Numbered from the stretch's first letter, positions 1 to 10,017 are shown. The stretch: 64,000 nucleotides of DNA from Microcaldota archaeon (GCA_028867135.1 JAGWGW010000004.1:1-64000); one strand, 5' to 3'. Numbers and translations are program-made. Notes: generated by a model from the sequence alone, not told the origin.

Positions 1-1188
1 AAAACCTTTTCCACTATGACTGATTTTGGCAATGGAACCTTCTCTAGCGGTACATCAAAAATCTGCACGGGCAAATTCAACAACGCCATCGATAGGCCGT
101 GGCTCGCATCATATGGAAGTAGGGTGTATATTGTTTACAATGCGGGGACTGGAGCCGGCGGCACAGCAATCGATGTGTCTGCAGATGGCGGGCTTACTTT
201 CTCCCACAAGCTTGCGGTCCCTAGTAGCGAATGCGATTGCGGTGGTTCATCAACACCGCTGACTGTTGACCCTTCGGACGGAGCCCTATACATTCCATAT
301 GTCACATGGGGCTCGACATCTCTTAAGGTAGCCGTATCAACGGATGGAGGCAGTACATTCAACTACCACACAATCGTGCAAATGCCAAGCATGAATACAT
401 CTGCTTTTGCGTTGGGAGGCTTCCCATCAATCGCCATAGACAAGGAAGGAAACCTCTATGCGGTCTGGTCTGACAACTCTGCCGGTAACTATAACGTCTA
501 TATGAGCGTATCTAAAGACAAGGGGGTTTCATGGGGCACGCCAATAAAAGTAAATGCTCAGCCCGGACAGCATTTCAAGCCCTGGGCAGTTGCAGGGAAT
601 GCCGGGAATGTTGCAGTGGCATGGTATGGCACTAATGACAGCGGCACTTCACCATGGAATGCTCCCAATGCCAGATGGTATGTACACGTCTCTGTCTCTC
701 TCGATGCCCTTGCCAATCAACCCTCCTTTCAGGAAAGTACTGTAGCAAATGTCCCATTCCATATAGGATCCATATGCTCGCATACTTACACATGCGCAGA
801 TACAAACGACAGCAATGGCGAGCACAAACTCGCGGACTTCTTCCAAATTACGATTGATAAGGATGGCAGGCTAAATGTAGTGTGGACTGACACCGCGCAA
901 TATAACGGCACCACAGCACACATATTCTTTTCAAGGCAGATCAGCGGGCCAAATATATTGGGTAAATCTACATCCATGACCAGCAATCAATCTACCAGTT
1001 CGACAACCCAGACGATAACAAGTGCTACCACCTCCGGAAGTTCCCTAATGTCTTCCATCACTACCATATATACTCAACAACCTCAGCAACCTCAAAACAA
1101 TGGCATACTCATGTTTGCTTTGGTGATAATAATCGTGCTAATTATTGCGGTCGCGTATTTTTACAGATTGTCGCATAAAACTTTTTAG
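1..1188 (+). CDS. BNR/sialidase-like beta-propeller surface protein with Ser/Thr-rich linker and C-terminal TM anchor (probably 5'-truncated by window edge)
   Basis: ORF open to position 1; repeated S.DGG..F / DKEGNLYAVWSD / DKDGRLNVVWTD motifs; C-terminal STSSTTQTITSATTSGSS linker then hydrophobic helix ILMFALVIIIVLIIAVAYFYRL. Confidence 0.7.
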   Translation, partial: KTFSTMTDFGNGTFSSGTSKICTGKFNNAIDRPWLASYGSRVYIVYNAGTGAGGTAIDVSADGGLTFSHKLAVPSSECDCGGSSTPLTVDPSDGALYIPYVTWGSTSLKVAVSTDGGSTFNYHTIVQMPSMNTSAFALGGFPSIAIDKEGNLYAVWSDNSAGNYNVYMSVSKDKGVSWGTPIKVNAQPGQHFKPWAVAGNAGNVAVAWYGTNDSGTSPWNAPNARWYVHVSVSLDALANQPSFQESTVANVPFHIGSICSHTYTCADTNDSNGEHKLADFFQITIDKDGRLNVVWTDTAQYNGTTAHIFFSRQISGPNILGKSTSMTSNQSTSSTTQTITSATTSGSSLMSSITTIYTQQPQQPQNNGILMFALVIIIVLIIAVAYFYRLSHKTF

Positions 1189-1311
1189 GAAAAGTTTCAC
1201 CAAAAACCCCAGCGTGTTGATTTTTAGTATACTTAACGAGCCCACAAAACCCTTCAATGGGATTGGCGCCGGATAAGAAGATATAAATAGGCACTAACAC
1301 TTACTAAACTT

Positions 1312-1731
1312 ATGAATAAGAAAACTATTTCTGGAGTTATAGTACTCATCATCATCCTTGGTTTTGCTGCATACTACCTGCTAAATGCCATGTTCTTCGG
1401 ACCCGGCCAATCAAGCGGCCAGTATTTACACTCGCTTCAACAAGAAGCTGCTAACGCTGTAGCTACGCAAACGATTCATATCAAGAGCTGCGGGAATTAT
1501 ATATCCGTTACCGACCCGATGGTGGCCAAAATAGCTCCATATAGCAATGTAACGTGGATAAACGACGACAGCAAAAACCATACGATCTGGTTTAACCCGA
1601 ACGCAGGGCCGCTTACCGGATCTATCCCTCCGGGAGGACAGCAGACCGTAATGGTGTCGCTTGGCTCTAATAGTCTCCAAGGCTATGAATGCGACAGGAA
1701 TGCGAGTGGGCCTGGGCTTCTAGTATCATGA
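1312..1731 (+). CDS. Membrane-anchored cupredoxin-like protein
   Basis: N-terminal TM; VTWINDDSKNHTIWFN...GSIPPGGQQTVMVSLGSNSLQGYECD resembles plastocyanin/cupredoxin beta-sandwich; TATA (atataaata) at about 1282. Confidence 0.55.
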   Translation: MNKKTISGVIVLIIILGFAAYYLLNAMFFGPGQSSGQYLHSLQQEAANAVATQTIHIKSCGNYISVTDPMVAKIAPYSNVTWINDDSKNHTIWFNPNAGPLTGSIPPGGQQTVMVSLGSNSLQGYECDRNASGPGLLVS

Positions 1732-1765
1732 CTGCCGCAAGGCAAGATCCGGATGGGCGTATGGA

Positions 1766-2188
1766 ATGCAACAAAAAATTTTGATTGCTGTGATAGCTGT
1801 TTTGGTTGTGGCAGTGCTGGGTTTAATTGCAGTGCTCATGTTCCCTAGCAACATGAAGATAACTGCGAAAATCATAAACGATAAAACCGGGGTGGCAACT
1901 CCTGTGCCTTGGCCAGGGGACCAGGTAACCTCTGAGGCGTACACGGCCCTTTCCGCAGTGCACCTGGAAAGCTATCCGGCAGGCACGACCGTCCAGGCCG
2001 GGACAAGCGGAAATGCCACAAACATATTCAGGATAGGCGATCTGATGGGGGTAAGTGCAACGCTACCTTCAGGCGGAGGCTACGGCGCATGCTGCATCTC
2101 ATTTCCTCAGGAAGTTGGCAACTATACCCTTATAATTTATGCCAATAATAACGAACTCAAGAGTCTCGCCTTCCGTGTTGTTAGCTAA
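1766..2188 (+). CDS. Hypothetical secreted/membrane-anchored protein
   Basis: ORF with N-terminal hydrophobic helix. Confidence 0.55.
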   Translation: MQQKILIAVIAVLVVAVLGLIAVLMFPSNMKITAKIINDKTGVATPVPWPGDQVTSEAYTALSAVHLESYPAGTTVQAGTSGNATNIFRIGDLMGVSATLPSGGGYGACCISFPQEVGNYTLIIYANNNELKSLAFRVVS

Positions 2189-2235
2189 ATGCATCGATAG
2201 GAACTGCTGGGTCGGTTCGCACCCGGCCATGTGTT

Positions 2236-2481
2236 TTGATGATGATAAAAGTAAAAGTGACCACGAACTCCAAGGTTGAACTCGTGCGGCGGGTTGGGCC
2301 TTCGGAGTATGCGCTCAAAGTGAAGGAAAAGGCAGTTGCCGGGCGGGCAAACGCAGCGGTAATCGCCCTGCTTTCCTCCTATTTCAATGTTAAGAAATCC
2401 CAAATAATGATGATAAGAGGGCATGCGGGCAGGGAAAAGCTGATAGAGATAAGGATGCAGCTTCCTGGAACCTTGCCCTAA
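2236..2481 (+). CDS. DUF167 (YggU) family protein
   Basis: KVKVTTNSKVE...YALKVKEKAVAGRANAAVIALLSSYFNVKKSQIMMIRGHAGREKLIEI signature. Confidence 0.8.
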   Translation: MMMIKVKVTTNSKVELVRRVGPSEYALKVKEKAVAGRANAAVIALLSSYFNVKKSQIMMIRGHAGREKLIEIRMQLPGTLP

Positions 2482-2568
2482 CCTGTTCAAGCCTCGCTAG
2501 CCGTTATCCGCATTTTCAGAATGCCAGCTGCTGCATCCAGTTAAATAGATGAAACTCCACGGATTGTC

Positions 2569-3102
2569 ATGAAGAGATTCGAAATAGGGCTTTTCATCGG
2601 AAGGTTCCAGCCTTTTCATAAAGGCCATATGTACGCAATCAGGTTCTGCCTTGAGAGATGCCGCAACCTTGTTATCGGAATAGGAAGCTCCCAGGAAAGC
2701 GGAACGCAGATAAACCCCATATCGTCAAAAGACAGGATAAGGATCCTGAGGTCCGGGCTGTCAGGAGCGGGCATAGACACGGGCAGAATAAGGTTCCTGG
2801 AGATCCCAGACTTCGATGACAATGAAAAATGGCGCAATTACATAATACATAAGGAACCAGGCATAGGGATCGTATTCTCTAGAAACAGGCTTGTCGGGAG
2901 GATATTCAAAGGTCATGGCATTGAGGTCATGCTGCCACCATGGCATGAAAGGAGGAGGCTCATAGCAACCAGGATAAGGGGCATGATAAAGAAGGGGTGG
3001 CACTGGCAGGCTCTTGTACCTAGGGGCGCTGTAGAACTCATATCAAGCCACAAAAGCGAAATAATCAATGCCAGGCTCAGCAGGCATGCGAAAAAGGGAT
3101 AA
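2569..3102 (+). CDS. nadM: Nicotinamide-nucleotide adenylyltransferase
   Basis: GLFIGRFQPFHKGHMYAI nucleotidyltransferase motif; IGSSQESGT; ISSKDRI. Confidence 0.85.
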   Translation: MKRFEIGLFIGRFQPFHKGHMYAIRFCLERCRNLVIGIGSSQESGTQINPISSKDRIRILRSGLSGAGIDTGRIRFLEIPDFDDNEKWRNYIIHKEPGIGIVFSRNRLVGRIFKGHGIEVMLPPWHERRRLIATRIRGMIKKGWHWQALVPRGAVELISSHKSEIINARLSRHAKKG

Positions 3103-3114
3103 GCAGTAACATAA

Positions 3115-3525
3115 TCATGACTCTTCATCTCCCTCTTCACCATCCTTATCCTTATCGCTTGTGCGCCTTCTTCCCCTTGCTCCAATCTCCTTTCCTTCAT
3201 CCTCAGTATCCTCATCTCCCCTATTCCTGTACCTTATGCTTTCGATGCTCAAACTTGAAAGCTTCAGTTTGCTTACGAGCATTATGACTATACCAAGAAG
3301 CGCACCAACGACCCCAACACTTAAAGATTCGGTGCTCAGATACATGAACCTTGAGCCTATTGCAGTGAAGGGCACAACAGGCACTATCTGCTGCGCTGAC
3401 CATGAGAGGAATACCAGGATCAATCCGGATACAAAGAATACAGACCCGAGAGTGTTCCACCACTGCACGCTGGAAATCCTAACGTTCAGAGCGTATACAT
3501 CAGCAGCTTCCATCTTGTACGCCAT
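3115..3525 (-). CDS. Hypothetical membrane protein with charged C-terminal tail
   Basis: Two hydrophobic segments, then Arg/Asp/Glu-rich tail; longest plausible ORF of the region. Confidence 0.5.
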   Translation of the reverse strand: MAYKMEAADVYALNVRISSVQWWNTLGSVFFVSGLILVFLSWSAQQIVPVVPFTAIGSRFMYLSTESLSVGVVGALLGIVIMLVSKLKLSSLSIESIRYRNRGDEDTEDEGKEIGARGRRRTSDKDKDGEEGDEES

Positions 3526-3697
3526 TCAACCACACTCCTAATACCCGTCAACGTAATATATTGCATTAGATTTGCTTCGGTTCCTGGAAAATGGGCAGTC
3601 CGTGACCGTTCGAATCTTTATCTCGGAAAATCGAAATAATCCCGAAATAAACCCCAATTTACTTATAAATAATTTGCAACATCCTATCGGTGAGGAA

Positions 3698-4789
3698 ATG
3701 AATGTAACTAGACACGAGATTATAGGCCTTGGCATCATAGCCATGGCGCTGCTTGCAATTCCGGGAATTGCAAACGCAGAAGTCGCGCATGCCAGAGGTT
3801 TTGCCGGCGCCTCGATCAACATCTCCGTGGGCAACAGCCCGGACGATGCGAACGAGATGCACAGCCTTATCGTATCAAACAGGAGCCTGGACAACCTGAA
3901 GCGCTCCTACGGCGATGCGATATGCACGACAAACGGCACATCGATATACGCAGGATACGTAGAGGCTGCAACGAGCAACTCTACAGTGGCTGCACAGGTT
4001 TCGCTCCTTGAGAACGACACCGCGAAGCTCCAGACGCTTGCAGGAGCAGCTAACGTGAGCGGGTTCCGCAGCTACAAGGACCATGTATACGATCCGCAGC
4101 TCGAGAAGGTCACGAATTCCATAAACAACGCGATCAGCGCTGCGAACCTGTCTGACAACCAGACAGCGTACCTCAGGCAGCAGAAGCAGGCTGAGGAGCG
4201 GTACATAGCAAACTGCAAGAGCGACCAAGACACTGCGTTGAAGGTATACGCGGATGCGAAGGTGGCCCAGTATTCGCAGATAATGGGTTTCTACCAGAAC
4301 ATCGCTAACATGCTCGGCGGCAGGGGGATGTCGATTGCGAACCTGCAGGACCTGATAGGCTATGCGACGAACACCATCGTCAATCCGTTGCAGCTTGCAG
4401 TCAACAGCGCCACAAATGCCACGCAGATAAAGACGGCGTTGGGCAGCTATTGCCTGTTCGACGGCTGTGCAAACGGCACAAACGCGCACCTCTCAGCGAA
4501 GTTCAGGATAGGTGCGATACAGGACGAGATAAACATGCTTGAGGCGAACTCGAGCTTCAGCGGAAACTCGAAGCTGGCGGCAGCGCAGAACGACCTCGAC
4601 AACGCAACTGCGATCCTGAACAGCGTCGGCACGTCGGTGTACACAGGCAACCAGCTTGAGCAGATCAACGGGTACATAAAGGACGCGCAGAACAATGTGC
4701 AGAGCGCCCAGCACAGGAGCATGGAGGATGACGCGCACGAAAACGCGCAGGCCACCGTGCATGAGCACGAAAACGAGAGCGGCGAATAG
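3698..4789 (+). CDS. Secreted helical (coiled-coil-like) protein with signal peptide
   Basis: Start moved to ATG 3698 (MNVTRHEIIGLGIIAMALLAIPGIANA signal peptide); TATA acttataaat at about 3661. Confidence 0.7.
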   Translation: MNVTRHEIIGLGIIAMALLAIPGIANAEVAHARGFAGASINISVGNSPDDANEMHSLIVSNRSLDNLKRSYGDAICTTNGTSIYAGYVEAATSNSTVAAQVSLLENDTAKLQTLAGAANVSGFRSYKDHVYDPQLEKVTNSINNAISAANLSDNQTAYLRQQKQAEERYIANCKSDQDTALKVYADAKVAQYSQIMGFYQNIANMLGGRGMSIANLQDLIGYATNTIVNPLQLAVNSATNATQIKTALGSYCLFDGCANGTNAHLSAKFRIGAIQDEINMLEANSSFSGNSKLAAAQNDLDNATAILNSVGTSVYTGNQLEQINGYIKDAQNNVQSAQHRSMEDDAHENAQATVHEHENESGE

Positions 4790-4802
4790 CGGTGAATTGC
4801 TT

Positions 4803-4834
4803 GCGGCCCTTATTTTTGGGCCGCTTCTTTTCTT
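4803..4834. terminator. Hairpin + T-rich tract between convergent genes
   Basis: GCGGCCC-ttattttt-GGGCCGC perfect 7-bp stem followed by ttcttttctt. Confidence 0.6.
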
Positions 4835-4843
4835 AAGCCAATA

Positions 4844-6094
4844 TCATAAGGCCAAAAATAGCCAGTATACGATGACGTTGAGCGCCGTCACAACAGACCC
4901 GATTTTTGCAAAGTCCATGAACGACAATGTCTGCCCGTATCTCTTCTCAGCGCTCTGCAGAATTATCACATTGCTCGCTGCGCCAAGGATGAAAAGGTTA
5001 CCTGCAATCGTGCTGCCTGCTGCAAGAGCTATGCCAACCGAAACTGGAACGTGCATCGAACTCAGCAGTTTTATGTATATCATCACCATAGGCACGTTGG
5101 ATATGAACTGGCTTCCAATGACATTGGCCATAAGTATTGCAGGAACGGATTGAAGGTCAATGTTATGCCCGCTTACAAATCCCTGCAGGAAGCCTGACTG
5201 CCATACGCTTCCAACCAGGACGAAAAGGGCGATGAAAAATACTATTGTAGACCAATCTATGTCCAGCACGATCTGATACCTCTTCTTGCTGAATATAAGT
5301 ATCGGAAGCGCAGCCGCCACGGCCAAATACGCAAGGTTGGGTCTCAGCATTGAACCCGAAGATATAAGGATAATGTCAGACACTATCGCTATCGCGAGCA
5401 GCGCAAGCGACATCCTGCATAGCCTGGCCAGCTCCCTGTCCCGTATCCCCATATGCGCATGTATCAGCTGTCTGCCATTGAACTCGTTTTTATAGAAGAA
5501 CCTGAGCACCAGATATGCGATGATAAAGTTTATCGCTGTTGGTAGTGCAAGATACGAGAAGAAGGATGCAAACGGATTGCCCACAATTCCGCTTGAGGCT
5601 ATGAGTATGTTCTGCGGGTTCCCTATCGGGCTCATCGCGCTGCCTATGGTGACAGCAAAGGCGAGCGAAAGAAGCATGAGTTTCGGGTTTATGTGCTCCC
5701 TGATTGCGAAGAGCATGACTACCGGCGTTCCTATCACGGCTACCGTGTCGTTGAGCAGGAACATCGATGCAAATCCCATAGAGAACAGTATGAGCAGCAC
5801 CAGCGCGTCTACCGACCTTGCCCTCCTGAAGAGCCTGTAAACCAAGCTCCTCATGTAGCCGCTTTCAGTCAGGGCCTCGCCTACTATGAAGATGCCTATA
5901 AGAAATACGATGACCGTTGGATCTATGTATGACACTGCCGCAGCGATCGAAATCTGCCCTGTGAGAAGAACCAAGACTGCACCAATCAGCACAATCTGCC
6001 ATATCTGCAGCCTGAACCGGCCTATCTGCCTTATCGCCACGAGAATGAAGGTACCTATCAGTATCAGGACTGAGAGTGGTGGTAACTGAAACAT
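4844..6094 (-). CDS. ArsB/NhaD/SLC13-type anion permease
   Basis: Multi-TM; FMGFASMFLLNDTVAVIGTPVVMLFA; MSPIGNPQNILIASS; FISNVPMVMIYIKLL. Confidence 0.75.
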   Translation of the reverse strand: MFQLPPLSVLILIGTFILVAIRQIGRFRLQIWQIVLIGAVLVLLTGQISIAAAVSYIDPTVIVFLIGIFIVGEALTESGYMRSLVYRLFRRARSVDALVLLILFSMGFASMFLLNDTVAVIGTPVVMLFAIREHINPKLMLLSLAFAVTIGSAMSPIGNPQNILIASSGIVGNPFASFFSYLALPTAINFIIAYLVLRFFYKNEFNGRQLIHAHMGIRDRELARLCRMSLALLAIAIVSDIILISSGSMLRPNLAYLAVAAALPILIFSKKRYQIVLDIDWSTIVFFIALFVLVGSVWQSGFLQGFVSGHNIDLQSVPAILMANVIGSQFISNVPMVMIYIKLLSSMHVPVSVGIALAAGSTIAGNLFILGAASNVIILQSAEKRYGQTLSFMDFAKIGSVVTALNVIVYWLFLAL

Positions 6095-6146
6095 ACTCAG
6101 CTAATGCCGGCTAAACTCTAAAAACTTGCCTGAAGACACAAAGGGC

Positions 6147-7448
6147 CTACCTTCTGCCGTGCTCCCATCGCTTTCTTCCAGGATGACCGCCGTAATCCCT
6201 GCTGTCAGAGCTGCCGCGGTACCCTCCGCCTCCTCCCCTGAAGCCTCCCCTTCCGCCGCGGAAGCCATCACGTCCCTGGCCCATCGATTGCCTCTTGAAT
6301 GCCCTTATGTGCGCGAACTTCGCCGTGTCGAGCCTTATCTGCTCCATCCTTATGTTCGTGACGTCTTCAATGTCCCTTATGAGCCCCCTCTCGTTGTTGC
6401 TCACTATTGTGAATGCCTTGCCGTCCGCGTTCATCCTCGCCGACCTTCCGACCCTGTGCACGTATACGTGCGGGTCTTCGGGGCAGTCGAAGTTTATTAT
6501 GTCCGATATGCCGCTTATGTCTATGCCCCTTGCCGCCACGTTGGTCGCTATCAGAAGCTGGGCGCCCTTCCTGAATTCCCTCAATGAATACTCCCTCTTG
6601 GCCTGGGACAGGCCGCCGTGCAGCAATATAGCGTGTATGCCCTGCTCCTTTAGCGCCTGGTGTATGGCGTCGGCAGCGTACTGGGTCTGCACGAAGACTA
6701 TGGCCTTCTTCGGATTGTTCTGCTTTATGTAAGCGAGAAGGGTTGCGAATTTCAGGAAGTTGTCTGAAGAAGCGTAATAATGCTTTATCTTGGTCACGAC
6801 AAGCTCCTCCTCGCTGCCCACGCTTATGAATGAAGCATTCCTCATGTGGCTCCTTGCAACGCCCCTTATCCTCTCCGGCATCGTAGCCGAAAAGAGCATC
6901 GTCTGCTTCGCATGCGGCGTCTTTGACATTATGAACTCCACGTCCTCTATGAATCCCATGTCGAGCATGGTGTCAGCCTCGTCGAGCACCAGGAACCTTA
7001 TCCCCTCAAGGTGCAGCGCCCCCCTCTCTACAAGGTCTATTATCCTTCCAGGGGTTCCCACGACGATGCGGGGCCTGCGCCTTAGCGCGCTGATCTGCAC
7101 GTTTATGGAAGCGCCCCCGTATACTACTGTGATGCCCTCCCTCCTAGGGAGCAGCTTTGCCGCAAATTCGTATATCTGCAGCGCAAGCTCCCTTGTCGGC
7201 ACTATTATTATCGCCTCTGTGCTGCTGCTGGTCTGCCTGCTCTGTATTATCGGTATCAGGAACGCAGCCGTCTTCCCGGTTCCGGTCTTCGCCCTGACTA
7301 TGACATCTGTGCCGTGCAGCGCCACAGGTATCACCTGGTCCTGGACATCTGTAGCCGTTATGAAATTGACCCTTTTCAGCGCTTCGACTAACGCTGGATC
7401 TAGGTTCATCTCTGAGAAGTTCTTCAAATCTACACCGTCTGGAAACAA
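6147..7448 (-). CDS. DEAD-box RNA helicase with C-terminal RGG-rich tail
   Basis: AKTGTGKTAAFLIP, VVGTPGRIIDL, VLDEADTMLDMGF, LFSATMP, TNVAARGIDIS, HRVGRSAR; tail FRGGRGGFRGGGGGYRG. Confidence 0.92.
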   Translation of the reverse strand: MFPDGVDLKNFSEMNLDPALVEALKRVNFITATDVQDQVIPVALHGTDVIVRAKTGTGKTAAFLIPIIQSRQTSSSTEAIIIVPTRELALQIYEFAAKLLPRREGITVVYGGASINVQISALRRRPRIVVGTPGRIIDLVERGALHLEGIRFLVLDEADTMLDMGFIEDVEFIMSKTPHAKQTMLFSATMPERIRGVARSHMRNASFISVGSEEELVVTKIKHYYASSDNFLKFATLLAYIKQNNPKKAIVFVQTQYAADAIHQALKEQGIHAILLHGGLSQAKREYSLREFRKGAQLLIATNVAARGIDISGISDIINFDCPEDPHVYVHRVGRSARMNADGKAFTIVSNNERGLIRDIEDVTNIRMEQIRLDTAKFAHIRAFKRQSMGQGRDGFRGGRGGFRGGGGGYRGSSDSRDYGGHPGRKRWEHGRR

Positions 7449-7615
7449 AAGAAGCAGATATAGCCGATTGGCTAAAGCTTTTCATCCCTTCTTTTAACGG
7501 TAAAAGATGTGCTGATTAGGTATTTATACCTTCGTTTTACGGCATAAATGGCGTCGCACAACCTAATCTCAGGGTAACGTTTAAAGCATTTTCCTGAGAG
7601 CGATTTACCGATAAT

Positions 7616-7933
7616 ATGGCTGTTTCGCAAAAGCAGGACGAGAACAGGCTTGCGTACATACTGTGCTACATAGTGACATGGATATCCGGGCTGGCGATAT
7701 ACCTAACGCTGGGACAAAAGGACAGGAAGCTCAAGTTCCACGCGGTGCAGGCGATGTTTCTGGGGTTTGCGATAATGGTGCTCTGGGCCCTTGCCCATCT
7801 GCCCCTGCTTTCATGGCTGAACCTCGTAGGCATCGTCTTCTGGCTCGGCGGGATCTATGTAGGCTGGGAGGCCTCGCAGGGAAACGACGTCAACATGCCT
7901 TTCATAGCGAAGTACGCAAAGGAGTACTCTTAA
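7616..7933 (+). CDS. DUF4870-like small membrane protein
   Basis: RLAYILCYIVTWISGLAIYLTLGQKDRKLKFHAVQAMFLG. Confidence 0.65.
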   Translation: MAVSQKQDENRLAYILCYIVTWISGLAIYLTLGQKDRKLKFHAVQAMFLGFAIMVLWALAHLPLLSWLNLVGIVFWLGGIYVGWEASQGNDVNMPFIAKYAKEYS

Positions 7934-7970
7934 TAAGTTTTTTTCAATAAGACCTATGTAAGGTTAGGCA

Positions 7971-8786
7971 ATGGATTATGATGTAGGGAAAAAGAGGATA
8001 GTCATTGCAGACCTCGACGGCACGCTCACCCTTAGCAAGACGACCATGGACAGGCAGATGTCGGACCTCATATGCGAACTGCTCAACTACAAGGACTTCG
8101 CAGTGATAAGCGGGGGGGCGTACAGGCAGTTCCAGAAGCAGTTCCTGGGCGGCCTCTCCTGCAATAGCGGCAACATCTCAAGGCTGTACCTATTCCCCAC
8201 GAACGCCACGTCGTTCTACAAGTTCGACGATGGCGAATGGTCCCTCGTCTATTCAGAGCTCCTGAAGCCTGATGAGAAGAAGAGGATAGTGGAGGCGTTC
8301 GGCACGGCGCTCAAGCAGGCGAGGTTCGAGAAGCCTGCGCATACATACGGCGAGCAGATCGAGGACAGGGGCTCGCAGGTTACCTTCTCGGCATTCGGCC
8401 AGGAAACGCCATTGGAGATAAAGGGCAGCTGGGATCCTGACGGCAAGAAAAGGCTCGTCATAAAGGGCTATCTGGACAAGCTCATACCCGAATTCGAGGT
8501 AAGGATAGGAGGAACCTCATCCATAGATGTGACCAAGAAGGGCATAGACAAGGCTTACGGGATAAGGAAGATAAACGAGAACCTAGGGTACTCGATAGGG
8601 CAGATGCTTTTCCTAGGAGATGCGCTCTTCGAGGGGGGCAACGACTATCCCGTGAAGCGCGCGGGGGTGGATAGCATAAGCGTGAGCGGTCCTGAGGAGA
8701 CCAAGAAGATACTAAGGGAGATAATAGACATGTCGAAAAATAGCGAAAAGGGAAGTCACACCTCCATGCTGCTCAAGCCAAAATGA
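7971..8786 (+). CDS. HAD-IIB hydrolase / phosphomannomutase-like
   Basis: IVIADLDGTLTLSK HAD motif I; GTSSIDVTKKGIDKAYGI; FLGDALFEGGNDYPV. Confidence 0.8.
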   Translation: MDYDVGKKRIVIADLDGTLTLSKTTMDRQMSDLICELLNYKDFAVISGGAYRQFQKQFLGGLSCNSGNISRLYLFPTNATSFYKFDDGEWSLVYSELLKPDEKKRIVEAFGTALKQARFEKPAHTYGEQIEDRGSQVTFSAFGQETPLEIKGSWDPDGKKRLVIKGYLDKLIPEFEVRIGGTSSIDVTKKGIDKAYGIRKINENLGYSIGQMLFLGDALFEGGNDYPVKRAGVDSISVSGPEETKKILREIIDMSKNSEKGSHTSMLLKPK

Positions 8787-8793
8787 GGCGGGC

Positions 8794-9408
8794 CTAGAAC
8801 CCGAGCTTCTCCTTCACGATTATTACCTTTATCCTGTTGGGCCTTTCCTTATCTATTATCAGTATCTTGTTCACGCTGCTTGCCTGGCCCATGCCCGCAT
8901 TCCTTATCCTCTCGCTCTCAAGCGGCAGGGCGTGCTCGTAAATCCTTTTGAAAGCCTCGTCAAGGTTCTTCACTATCTTCTGCGCGCCCACAATCCATAT
9001 GACATTCCTGGCGCCATACACGTAGACAGGAAGCTGGCTTCCGCTCGCCGAGGCCATGACCGCCCTGCCGTCCTCGGTGAGCGCCTGAACGCTGCCTATC
9101 CCGTATTCCGGGCTTATCGAGGCCCTTCTCTTCTCGAGCCTGAGCTGCTGGTCGTCTATCGCGTTTATCTCCTTCCTCAAAGACCTGTACCTGTCGCTGT
9201 CAAGCTCCTGAACCAGCCCTATCTCGTCAAGCGTTGCAGATGTCACGCGCAGCACCTCCGCTCCTTCAGGTATCAGCTCCATCGCCATCCTCTTTGCCTC
9301 GTTGCCGTCCTTTGCGATGGCTACCTCAAAGCCCTTCTCCTTGAGCGCATTCGCAGTCCTTCCTATCGCTTCGTCATCAGCTACCTTCTCCCAGCTCATC
9401 GATATCAA
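8794..9408 (-). CDS. LUD-domain (LutC/YkgG-like) protein
   Basis: EVAIAKDGNEAKRMAMELIPEGAEVLRVTSATLDEIGL; NVIWIVGAQKIVKNLDEAFKRIYEHALPLES. Confidence 0.75.
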   Translation of the reverse strand: MISMSWEKVADDEAIGRTANALKEKGFEVAIAKDGNEAKRMAMELIPEGAEVLRVTSATLDEIGLVQELDSDRYRSLRKEINAIDDQQLRLEKRRASISPEYGIGSVQALTEDGRAVMASASGSQLPVYVYGARNVIWIVGAQKIVKNLDEAFKRIYEHALPLESERIRNAGMGQASSVNKILIIDKERPNRIKVIIVKEKLGF

Positions 9409-9452
9409 CTAAAAATAAAAGGGAAAGAAAAATTAAAAAGGAAAGGATTTGC

Positions 9453-9593
9453 TTAGTTATTCTTTTCAAGCTCCCTTATCCTTTCCGCCACTCCCTTGGC
9501 CTCGCTCTCCAGGTTCCTCTTGTATTCCTTCAGAATGCCTATCTTCTCCTCCTTTGTCAGGAAGCTTCTCATCCCGTTTTCCATTCCACACAT
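9453..9593 (-). CDS. Small conserved-type 46-aa helical protein divergent from a PadR regulator (not in ORF track)
   Basis: ATG 9593 to TAA 9453: MCGMENGMRSFLTKEEKIGILKEYKRNLESEAKGVAERIRELEKNN. Confidence 0.65.
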   Translation of the reverse strand: MCGMENGMRSFLTKEEKIGILKEYKRNLESEAKGVAERIRELEKNN

Positions 9594-9645
9594 TTTCTCA
9601 CCATCATATAGGACATCATATACATGGAGTAAAAATATTTAAATA

Positions 9646-9661
9646 TATAGGGTATCCTATA
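9646..9661. promoter_or_regulatory. Candidate PadR operator palindrome
   Basis: tatagg-gtat-cctata inverted repeat just upstream of the PadR gene; TATA-like aaatatttaaatata adjacent. Confidence 0.45.
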
Positions 9662-9669
9662 GGTAACGG

Positions 9670-10002
9670 ATGCTAACGATGCACGGGAACAAGTGCGACA
9701 TGCGCGGACTGCTGTCGTTCCAGGTGCTGTGGCTGCTCTCAAAGAGGCCTATGCACGGCGACGAGATAGCCGAGGAGATAGGCAACAGGAGGGGCGACAA
9801 GCCCAAGGCTGGAACAATCTACCCCGCATTGAAGGAGCTCAAGGAGAACAGGCTCATAAAGGGCAGCAAGAATGGCAAGATGATAACATACTCGCTGACA
9901 AATGAGGGGAAGGCCGAGCTCAAGCAGGGGGTGATGTACCTTTGCAGGTCCTTCGGCGACGTCTTCGAGGAAAGATACGGCGCAGCTGCAGCGAATAGAT
10001 AA
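9670..10002 (+). CDS. PadR family transcriptional regulator
   Basis: LSFQVLWLLSKRPMHGDEIAEEIGNRRGDKPKAGTIYPALKELKENRLI. Confidence 0.85.
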   Translation: MLTMHGNKCDMRGLLSFQVLWLLSKRPMHGDEIAEEIGNRRGDKPKAGTIYPALKELKENRLIKGSKNGKMITYSLTNEGKAELKQGVMYLCRSFGDVFEERYGAAAANR

Positions 10003-10017
10003 TCAAGAGGTTAAAGC

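Noticed and set aside
2200-2235. T-arm-like GGGTCGGTTCGCACCC suggesting a tRNA
   Set aside because: No D-arm, anticodon arm or acceptor stem can be formed upstream.
3595-3625. GTTCGAATC tRNA-like T-loop
   Set aside because: No pairing T-stem or remaining cloverleaf.
3875-4489. 204-aa minus-strand ORF rich in Arg/Val/Leu/Cys
   Set aside because: Antisense of the secreted helical protein; composition typical of shadow ORFs.
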